Assembly: GCA_029964075.1 (NCBI GenBank)
Contig: CM057129.1
Coordinates: forward strand, 16,173,430 to 16,237,429
Reading direction: 5' to 3'
DNA from: Patiria pectinifera
Taxonomy: Eukaryota > Echinodermata > Asteroidea > Valvatida > Asterinidae
DNA: 64,000 nucleotides
A model generated the notes under the pieces. That model had not been told where the DNA came from. It saw only the letters and a program-made list of their open reading frames with translations, and did no database searches. Both the position numbers and the translations under genes were made by a program. Of the stretch, positions 55,801-64,000 are shown piece by piece; position 1 is the stretch's first letter; each line of letters begins with the position of its first letter.

Positions 55801-58713
55801 TACGGAGGGGGAGGAAGCGCAACCCTTTCCATGTTCATTTTTTCCTTATATCGTCGCAAAGCACTTTTTAAATCCTGCCAAGTTTCTATGACAGTTGTTC
55901 GGATGTCCTGTGGTTATTTTGACACCATGTTATGTAAATAGGGCATACTCTCGTCGCAAAATGTCCATTTACCAAAACAGGTCGTGAGGTCGGCTTAAAT
56001 GTTATCTTTTCCCATCACATTGACCATGTTTAATTTACATGAGAGTGCGCATGAGATCGAGAGTGCTGACTTTTTAATGACCATGACAACAAATCATTTT
56101 AACAGGTTGAATTGAAACTTCACACATGTACTACAGATATTTGGGTTTCCATTCAAATAATTTCAGATGTGGGAGGAGCATATCAGGCATCTGGTACCCT
56201 GGGATGGGTCAATTAACTTTGCATACAAACTTATCTCTATTTATCATTTATATTTTTCAAAACGCCAGCTTTTCGTGAAGTGCAAAGTGCAATTCAGACC
56301 CGAAAGGAAAACGAAGAGAAAAAAGGAAAGAAAAAGAGGCACGATGTAATATTGCTTTAAATTTAATGGTTTTGGGGGGATGACCCTGTCCCCTCTAAAA
56401 AATAAATAGAGAATAAACGGTTAAGAAATATGCTTTGCCCCCCCTCTTAAAAAAACAATCCGTAATAACGAATTAATAATCCGTAATAACGAATTAAATA
56501 ATCCGTAAAAAAACGAATTAAGAATCCGTAATAACGAATTAATAATCCGTAATAACGAATTAAATAATCCGTAATAACGAATTAATAATCCGTAATAACG
56601 AATTAAATAATCCGTAATAACGAATTAATAATCCGTAATAACGAATTAATATTCCGTAATAACGAATTAATAATCCGTAATAACGAATTAAATAATCCGT
56701 AATAACGAATTAATAATCCGTAATAACGAATTAAATAATCTGTAACATAGTGGCGCTAATGGGCTTTCGTAGTGTTGCATTACAAAATGGCGACGTCACT
56801 GTTGATTTTCGGCGTTAAGAGTACGGCGATATAACGCCATAGTACGGCGATATAACGCCATAGTAGGCGATATAACGCCATCGTACGGCGATATAACGCA
56901 ATAAAATACGGCGTTATAACGCAATAATATACGGCGTTAAATCGCCATAGTACGGCGATATAACGCCATAGTACGGCGATATAACGCCATAAGAAAAAAG
57001 GACATGCGCAACAAATTGGCGAATACGAGCCACCGTAGTTATGACTTTTTAGCCTCGACCTTTGCGCATCTTTTCATACCAAAAACACAAAACATACATA
57101 CCTCGGCTACGCGCCGTGAAAACTGAATTTTCCCATATGTCGTGTACACAGAGCAGAATTACCATTCGTAAACATGAATAATTAATAAGTCATAATTCCA
57201 AAATTCTTTGACCTATAGTCATGAAATTTCTTGGGTATGTTTATGATGAGTTGCTCTATGCATGTGCCGAGTTTCAAAATTTTTTCGTCCCTCGATGGCC
57301 GAGATCCGCCCCCAACCCGCTGAGAGATGGTCAAAATAACCCGGCCCTTTTAGAGTTAACCCAAACCAGGATCCGCCCCTGGAATGATACTGTTGTATTG
57401 AATAGCAAGTAGGCCCAAAATAAATCCGATAATCTGACTGCACGAAAAGCTCTGATAAAAAAAGCAAACATGGGGTGGTGCCCAGGGAATGTCACGCAAC
57501 GCGCGAAAACTCATTGTTTTCATTAGCGTTCATGAAATAAAGCTAATTTAAGGAGAGACGTCTATAGCATGGTCAGGGGCGGCGGAACACATTTCAAACT
57601 GGGGGTGCAACACCAAAAAGGGGCACTTTAATTATCCAGAATCGGGGCACCTTCCGTTGGTGTGAAAGCCAGAGAGCACTTTGTTTGGAGGGGGGACCAA
57701 CAAAAATTTGAACCCAACAAAATGGGTCCACAAATTCACAGCGTGTGGTTCAGGGCCCGCTTAAAAGGTCCCGAAAGAAATGATTCTAAAATAATGTTCT
57801 GTGGTGTGATTTGAGGCAATTTCTGACCACTTTAACCCTTTTTTGTATGCAAAGATGGTGGTGTACGTAGTGGCTGCCTGGGGGCATGGCCCCGTTACCT
57901 CCCCCGGGCCTTCAGCACACCACACACCCTCCTCCCCCGGCAGTAATTACCTCTCTGATGGGTCCGCCCATGAATTTGACTAGTTATGTAGAGAGACCAT
58001 TTTTTGTTTATCGCGAGAGGGGCACTGTTGCTTTTGATGGCAAATTTTCCATCTCGAGAGGGTCACAATTTTATTGTTTCGAGAGGGGTATTTGTGCTTT
58101 CGAGGGATGGTTTTGCATCTCGAGAAGGTGCACAATCTTGTTAATGTGAGAGGGGCACTTGTGTTTTTAAAGGGCACTTGGGTTCCCCCCCCCCCGAGGT
58201 TTGAAAGTAGAAAGCCTTTCCCTGTGCTCTTCAACAAGCTCACTTTTTTCCCTCCTATTTAGGCCAATCAAGATTTTTCAATGTGTATGTTTTATTTGGA
58301 AAAAAAATAATCTCCTTTTTTAAATTGTTTTATTTTACCATGGCATCGTAGGAGAGCCTGTTCATGAAGTGTGCCGCTGCCAAGCCCCTGTACACGTAGA
58401 ACCACATACTTCCTTGGAATTGGTGGCCTGCATCCAGCAGCAAGACGTTCTCGCTGGCTTCTCGTATATCCTCGATCTTGGCAGTTCGTCGGGCCAGCCC
58501 CCCGAAGCAAGTCCCCTGTGCCTCCAGCTCAGCGGTGCATTCCCCGCCCGATGCGCTGATGGGCTCGAATCGGGCCCGGACATCGTTGGTATGTATGATG
58601 GTCAACTCAAAACCGGCCACACCTTGCGGGTGCATCAGGTGGACACAGGCCAGCGCCAAGAGACAAACAACCCGGGGTACTTTACGGGTAAAATTGGGAA
58701 CTTTTTGCGCCAT
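37880..58713 (-). CDS. NT5E-like: Ecto-5'-nucleotidase (CD73)-like protein, probable pseudoenzyme
   Basis: Eight exons on the minus strand join in frame to 595 aa (human NT5E 574): 58713-58339, 50241-50025, 45945-45760, 42941-42738, 42361-42122, 40367-40212, 38963-38766 and 38091-37880. All are GT-AG and phase-matched. The start MAQKVPN gives a signal peptide to about residue 34; an upstream in-frame ATG at 58812 is less likely. Residues 36-327 align with the metallophosphatase domain and 328-565 with the C-terminal nucleotidase domain. A hydrophobic end (WGMWLFVMTWFMSL) after SSGNT suggests a GPI anchor. Human metal ligands compare as follows: Asp36 kept (D44), His38 to R46, Asp85 to H97, Asn117 to Q129, catalytic His118 kept (H130), His220 kept (H229), His243 to R252. 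The substrate motif NGGGIR is TTTGSM (396-401). AMP hydrolysis is therefore doubtful; a binding or receptor role is inference. Introns are up to 8.1 kb and full of mobile DNA. Confidence 0.92.
39140..39705. repeat. Inverted repeat, 65-bp arms
   Basis: TACCCCCCGCCCTGCAAACA and surrounding bases at 39145-39210 recur inverted at 39637-39703 (with CATCAGAGTATCCCAGCGTC). The 430-bp interior has no open frame of note. It is probably a MITE with these arms as termini, in the nucleotidase's intron 6. Confidence 0.65.
40405..40500 (+). repeat. Dispersed repeat tail with CCAGGGTAGCCCC
   Basis: A (TTTA)n run leads into TTACCAGGGTAGCCCCATCA and then CTGTTCTCCCTGGGGGCCCT. A related unit is at 23185-23260 (TTACCCAGGGTATGCCC with CATTGGGCCCT). 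This looks like the 3' tail of a SINE or LINE family. Confidence 0.45.
41955..43860 (+). repeat. Source segment of the duplication at 29640-31300
   Basis: It covers nucleotidase exons 5 and 4, intron 4 and part of intron 3. Here the exons are intact and spliced in frame, so this is the parental copy. Confidence 0.75.
45293..45520. repeat. Foldback element of about 225 bp
   Basis: TTGCGGGTAGCGCCATGTGG at the left end pairs with the right end, and long arms containing GTGTGGTTCTGAAAA, AACCGGTTGGTTGAGTGTAG and ACGTTTCGGACAGTG are mirrored around a centre with GTTCGTCCTTAGGAGGGCGA. A shorter relative with the same text is at 46993-47095. Both are in nucleotidase intron 2 or 3. Confidence 0.75.
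46213..46968. repeat. Left arm of a large inverted duplication (self-complementary element)
   Basis: It begins CAGGGTGAGTAAAAA and contains an inner inverted copy ending near 46864 (TTTTGACTCACCCGG), so it is itself a 650-bp TIR element. It continues with GGTTTAACACATGCAATATC to about 46968. The whole recurs in reverse complement at 49090-49862. Confidence 0.75.
47260..47310. repeat. Short hairpin repeat (GATGCTTTCGGCAT family)
   Basis: GATGCTTTCGGCATCAAAGG and GGGGCCTTCC are related to the hairpins at 51363-51454 and 61394-61508, which pair CTTTCGCCATTGAAGGGGGC with its near complement. This copy is partial. Confidence 0.5.
47332..47488. mobile_element. 157-bp hAT-type MITE with perfect 8-bp target duplication
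   Basis: The left end CAGTGGCGTAGCCAGGAA and right end (reverse complement) CAGTGGCGTAGCCGGGAG pair. AGCGTGCT is duplicated exactly at 47324-47331 and 47489-47496. Confidence 0.9.
48118..48433. mobile_element. 316-bp hAT-type MITE
   Basis: Ends CAAGGGCGGATCTAG and (reverse complement) CAAGGGCGGATCCAG pair. The flanking 8-mers TGTGTCCC and TGTGTTCC match at 7 of 8. The G-rich and C-rich segments near each end are typical of the family, which has at least three more copies here. Confidence 0.8.
48500..49075 (+). mobile_element. LINE remnant, 3' end of the reverse-transcriptase ORF
   Basis: In shifting frames the sequence encodes pieces typical of the C-terminus of CR1/L2-like ORF2: YGVLAWGG near 48600, a KFKILKFEEVYHF stretch near 48730-48770, and FANYPHTDMFC with VNLTKKGVHEAFKR near 48915-49025. 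It lies between the arms of the inverted duplication. It is degenerate. Confidence 0.6.
49090..49862. repeat. Right arm of the large inverted duplication
   Basis: It begins AAGGCAGTACTTGTTATCAG (the complement is at the far end of the left arm) and ends GGACTCACCCTG. It matches 46213-46968 in inverted orientation with small indels. About 2.1 kb lies between the arms. Confidence 0.75.
51000..51318 (+). mobile_element. LINE remnant with (GAT)n tail, RTE-like
   Basis: It encodes KWSWAGHVMRRDKHR, then RQPKRWRDEISDFIG and WNQLARDRKA in nearly one frame, followed by a (TGATGA)n tail. This is the usual ORF end and simple-repeat tail of RTE-type LINEs. Stops interrupt it. Confidence 0.7.
51363..51454. 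repeat. Hairpin repeat, copy 2
   Basis: AGGCCTCCTTCAATGCCGAA and GCATCGTGC at 51363-51392 pair with GCACAATGCTTTCGCCATTG and GGGGGCC at 51425-51454. Confidence 0.65.
52331..52456 (+). repeat. Tandem array A, left (about 21-bp unit)
   Basis: Six units of roughly GCGTTATATCGCCGTACTATT, some with ATAACG in place of ATATCG. The inverted partner is 56815-56995. Confidence 0.9.
52508..52609. mobile_element. 102-bp hairpin MITE flanked by TTAA
   Basis: TTAA at 52504-52507 and 52610-52613 brackets AAGTCATTTCGTGTAAATAC at one end and the complement at the other (ATTTACACAAAATGACTC). It is a minimal derivative of the long-TIR element next to it, with which it shares a TTAA. Another copy of the same terminus lies at 52459-52503. 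Confidence 0.75.
52614..55257. mobile_element. 2.6-kb long-TIR element flanked by TTAA, nested
   Basis: TTAA at 52610-52613 and 55258-55261. Terminal inverted repeats run for about 480 bp each (52614 to about 53098, and about 54795-55257), starting GAGTCATTTCGTGTAAATAC and including GATGAAAGGACTTTGGGAGC, with roughly 90% identity by eye. The 1.7-kb interior is AT-rich, has no long frame, and shows no transposase. Confidence 0.8.
55262..55325 (+). repeat. Tandem array B, short block
   Basis: Three units of TTCGTTATTACGGATTATTTAA adjoin the right end of the nested element. The inverted partner is 56458-56745. Each unit contains TTAA. Confidence 0.8.
55326..56457. other. Interior of the large TTAA element, no gene
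   Basis: AT-rich sequence with no supported coding region. The 55840-56120 part resembles 41200-41430 (phrases like ATATCGTCGCAA, CTTTTCCCAT with TTGACCATG), so it includes a dispersed repeat. Confidence 0.55.
56458..56745 (+). repeat. Tandem array B, long block
   Basis: About fourteen units of AATCCGTAATAACGAATTAA, with some units extended by AT. This is the inverted counterpart of 55262-55325. Confidence 0.9.
56815..56995 (+). repeat. Tandem array A, right
   Basis: About nine units of roughly ACGGCGATATAACGCCATAGT, inverted relative to 52331-52456. Confidence 0.9.
57580..57960. mobile_element. Diverged MITE of the 48118-48433 family
   Basis: The interior matches (GTTCAGGGCCCGCTTAAAAG, TTGAGGCAATTTCTGACCAC, AAGATGGTGGTGTACG). 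The ends GGGGCGGCGGAAC and GGGTCCGCCC are eroded. Confidence 0.55.
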
Positions 58714-61393
58714 GTGTACTGGTGTCGAACGTTTCCGGCACTTAAAATCGAGAATTCGTGTATGGATCCCCAGCCCGCGGCCACAATGCAAATATTTTAC
58801 AAGTGCAGTCAATGATGACTACGTTCTATCAATGACGTGCCTAGAAACATCACATGACATGGGGCAATGAACAGGCACCTGTATACAGTTATGCAGATCA
58901 GTGTAACTGAATCAAGTTCATATTTCTTGGGAGCTGTGCGCAATCGAACTACGTGTATAATTTGTTTCCAATCACAAAATCATTATTGACCAATCACTGA
59001 TGCGATCATGATTTGTTATCAAGGTAAGCCACTCCACTCCAACGGCACGTCAAATGATACATAACAGATGAACAGACGATTCATCACGACAGCAGGACTA
59101 AGTTTGCCAACATTACTTCAAGTTCTGAAGTAAAGACACGCGCAGCCATACGTTTTGCTTCAGCGACCATTTTGGGTGCCCATATTTTGTGCGCCATATC
59201 AAGATTTGGTAAACGTCGACCATCGAGGAATTTAAAAATTACATGCGTCGATCTCACCACCAACCCACCTATCTCATGCTCAGCGACTTACCTTCTACCT
59301 GAGCGCTATAAAGCACAGGAGCCTGCATGTCCACACCAACCTGTGAGTCGACGCGATGCTCATGTCCCCTCCAGTATTGCCAACTGTCCTCGTTTCCAAG
59401 GGTGCTATAGGGACGAATACGATTTCGCCCTCCCTTATTCCCCCTGCCATCTCAACACGCCCCACTTTCCCCATTTGTTTCGTGCTCCTTTTGTTTCGTG
59501 CTATTTGTATAGGCCTGTATCCACCCTGGCTCCTCATTAAATTTGCCCTTCTCCTTTCAAACTTTCAGGCCCCAACTTGTTTGAGTTACTAGTGTAATTA
59601 TAACATTTTGTTTAATTAAAGTGACCTGTGGTCCACACTGGTCAAATGCAAGTTCAAAACTGGTACACAACTGAGACCCCTTTTTTGGGGGTAAACCCCC
59701 AGTGCAATTTCCGAAAAATGCTATGAGAGAAATTGACATCCATAGGCCTATTGTGACGTGGCATTCTAGGGCCTATTTAGTGGTCTGCACCCTTAATGCG
59801 AATATTACTAGAGCAACATGTTTTAAGACAGGCAAGTTATACGGTCAGACCCTTAAGTTTCAAAATTACAGAAAAACACCAAAACTACCAAAATCAACCG
59901 GTTGAACATTTTCTTCTTTCCTACACCAAGGTGTTTTGTTAGACAAACCGTAGCTCGACAAACCAGACACGCGTACAAAGACAAACCCGTCATGCAGTGA
60001 TTGACGGAACGCCTTTAGCTTATCTGGACTGTGGAGAGCAGACAGAGATAATCTACTTAAAAGGAGATAATCTTGTCAGTTAACATCACCACGGCACTCG
60101 AACCCTTTTCAGTATGGCATTTTGTTCAAATTGGCATCTACAAATCTTCAAACGTGTCGCCATCGATGCGTGAGTTCGTCGCCGTTATTGCCCCGTTATA
60201 AGTGCAGTTTATTTGCTGTAACCTATACAGTGGCATATTTTTGTTTGGACAACGTTGTGGTCATTATTGTATCACCACTACTTGTTTTAAAAAATAAAAA
60301 CCCGCAGCACTGTTTGAGTCAGAAATAGTTTAGTGACGTCGTGCCCTATTGCTGGGGTCAATGGACCAGTTGTTGTAGATTTATCCATAGAGCAAGGAAC
60401 AGATCTATGGTTTATCTGTGTCAACTTTTCATCGAAATGTTGATTCAAATCCAGCCATTAGGTCTACTTTCATGGTAACTGTATTTCAAAGCAGGTCCAG
60501 GGTTCATTAGGCTCTAATTCACCCACCTTGCCTGCGTGCTAATTTCCCTCCAACCATCCAGGTTCAAGATGAAAGTTTATTCTTACTGCTTCAGATTTCC
60601 CAAGTACTCTTCTTTTCATATTTCTCTTGTTAGTTGTAGCCCTGTAAACATTGACAGGGTTTTCTGCCTTGTTCAGGGCGAATATGAGGGAAACACTTCA
60701 CTGAAGAGAGGGGCCCTATTTCCACTCCCTTTTTACTATTGACCTGTTTAACACCTTTCCCAGCTTTTTATCTTTTAGGTCCCTTCGCCAAACAATATTG
60801 CCTGTATTAAAATCATTAATTAAACACGTAACTATACCTAGCCTTGAAAACTGGATCCTGCCATGGGGATCGAAGGGGGATCTGATCCCACAAGGAGGAT
60901 CGAAGGGGGATCGACGACAAGTGTAAACGCGAAGTGGATCGCCGAGTCTGATCCGGATCTACAAATGATAGGTTATGCCTTTAAATTGTATGACCAATTC
61001 AGCCTAGCCCTCTCCAAGTTTTAAAGGCTTCCCTACCTCCGATCTGATGACACAAATATCACTCAAATATGATCAAGTGTCAACAATTGTATCAACTATC
61101 ATTGTGGGATCTGACTTCATCCAATTACACACTGTTACTACATGTACCAACGGTTTCAATTTGAACCTTTTTATCTCTTTAATGTACAGCCTACAGTGCA
61201 AAATAACATCTCAGACAACGGCTTGACACCGATGCATTAACTAATATCAGTACAAATACCCGTCACCTGGCTTGAGCTTATATATACACACATTTCAGTT
61301 GGCCTAAAAAAAACATAAGAAGACGGTTTCAACAGGTAGAATGCGTCTCACAATATCCTATAGACCAATCCAGGCACGCTATCAATTCTATCA

Positions 61394-61508
61394 CGAAGGC
61401 CCCCTTCAATGGCGAAAGCATTGTGTTAGTTGTCGTTCAGATAATCCGTCACGGGGCAGTTGCTTTGTACAACAGCGTGTACAATGGTTTCTCCATTGAA
61501 AGATGCCT
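61394..61508. repeat. Hairpin repeat, copy 3
   Basis: CACGAAGGCCCCCTTCAATG and GCGAAAGCATTGTG pair with TACAATGGTTTCTCCATTGA and AAGATGCC. It is of the same family as 51363-51454. Confidence 0.6.
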
Positions 61509-61563
61509 GCAGTGCCTGAATTCGTCTATAGTGTTAACAGATGTACATAGTACATGTACATAA

Positions 61564-61569
61564 TTTATT
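61564..61569 (-). other. Candidate poly(A) signal of the ZNF474-like gene
   Basis: AATAAA on the minus strand, about 405 bases after the stop codon. Confidence 0.35.
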
Positions 61570-61974
61570 CCAGGTATATAGAACGGCACTGGCCACACAG
61601 CGAATACCACATATCATAGGGACAAATAGACGTGATACTAAACGGTAACCCAAAGTATAAGGCAGAAGCCTTTAGTGTCAGCTTTTGTACCCAACAACCA
61701 CGCTCCACTACGACTCTGCACGTTAGTTGGCACAATTCCTCGGCCATTACTGGGGACCACTGTGAATGTACAGCGATTTGTGCTTGAGATTAATTGTTCT
61801 GTACCATCACTCTCTGACGCCATTCTCACTTTGTAACGACTGGTTTGGACTTCCGACTGAGACCTCTACAATGAAATGGCTTTACAAGATATAGGTAAGC
61901 CCTTTTCTGCCATAGTAGTCCACAAGTCGAAGATGTAGAGGTCATCGACTTTTGAATTTGCTAACATTTTGCTT

Positions 61975-63999
<2,025 letters not shown>

Positions 64000-64000
64000 C

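Larger units (their letters stand above)
52199..57355. mobile_element. 5.2-kb TTAA-flanked inverted-repeat element (piggyBac-like, non-coding)
   Basis: TTAA stands at 52195-52198 and 57356-57359. The termini CCCTAAAAGGGCCGGG and (reverse complement) CTCTAAAAGGGCCGGG pair, and deeper the arms share GGTGGCTC, TTTGCCAATTTG and CTTATGGCG. Arrays of a GCGTTATATCGCC unit follow each arm in inverted orientation. No transposase frame is present. TTAA duplication with C-starting ends fits piggyBac; Kolobok also uses TTAA and cannot be excluded. It fills most of nucleotidase intron 1 and carries nested younger insertions. Confidence 0.75.
50242..58338. other. Nucleotidase intron 1 (8.1 kb), overview
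   Basis: It is almost entirely repeat: the RTE-like LINE scrap, the hairpin at 51363, the nested TTAA elements, and the MITE at 57580. At 58000-58190, short GAGAGGG-containing phrases repeat about every 40 bases. A 126-codon plus-strand frame at 50487-50867 has no recognisable domain and I do not call it a gene. Confidence 0.6.
58714..61974. other. Spacer between the nucleotidase and ZNF474-like genes
   Basis: The nucleotidase promoter should lie in the first few hundred bases; I see no clear TATA box. A GGGATCGAAGGGGGATC phrase is doubled at 60866-60920. A hairpin repeat is at 61394-61508. No further exon is supported; open frames near 59170-59590 lack any recognisable feature. Confidence 0.55.

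Noticed and set aside
52199-57355. Possible Polinton or other large coding element
   Set aside because: Size and inverted repeats attracted attention, but there is no coding frame of any kind and the flanking duplication is TTAA, which fits piggyBac/Kolobok-type non-autonomous DNA transposons.
58330-58812. Upstream start at 58812 for the nucleotidase
   Set aside because: The extra 33 residues would place a non-hydrophobic stretch before the signal peptide; the ATG at 58713 gives a normal secretory N-terminus.

Overview
This is a stretch of a metazoan nuclear genome. Genes are split by GT-AG introns of about 0.1-8 kb, protein architectures are animal, and introns and spacers are full of short DNA transposons, tRNA-derived SINEs and LINE scraps. 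A HACD3 orthologue with an N-terminal CS domain, a GPI-type ecto-5'-nucleotidase relative, a ZNF474-like C2HC protein and the style of the repeats point to a marine invertebrate deuterostome. An echinoderm is my best guess, but this is inference.

Layout. 23-3057 (+): last five exons of a protein kinase with an atypical catalytic loop; its 5' end lies outside the window. 5190-17677 (+): complete 11-exon HACD3 gene (371 aa), whose introns carry MITEs, SINEs and a minisatellite. 20116-34829 (+): three tandem intronless genes for a type I membrane receptor (signal peptide, three Ig-like domains, one TM, tyrosine-rich tail). The third copy has a one-base frame break. Between copies 2 and 3 lies a dead duplicate of two 5'-nucleotidase exons. 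58713-37880 (-): complete 8-exon ecto-5'-nucleotidase (CD73/NT5E)-like gene (595 aa) that has lost most metal ligands and the substrate signature, so it looks like a pseudoenzyme. 63999-61975 (-): 3' part of a six-finger C2HC (ZNF474-like) gene; its 5' end is outside the window.

The most interesting system is the Ig receptor array. The three copies are near-identical from the second Ig domain to the tail, but differ strongly, including in length, at CDR1/C'-like and CDR3-like positions of the membrane-distal V-like domain. The tail has six tyrosines, three in YxxL motifs and one in a Grb2-type YVNH motif. This is the expected look of a young, diversifying immune-type or allorecognition receptor family. 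A PIF/Harbinger-type MITE has landed between the conserved TATA-like box and the ATG of copy 3.

The nucleotidase gene hosts the most complex mobile DNA. Its 8.1-kb first intron contains a roughly 5.2-kb TTAA-flanked inverted-repeat element with paired tandem arrays, into which further TTAA-flanked long-TIR elements have inserted. Its second intron has a 0.75-kb inverted duplication around LINE and hAT-type MITE remains. I saw no retroviral or LTR element, no rRNA, no functional tRNA and no CRISPR array.
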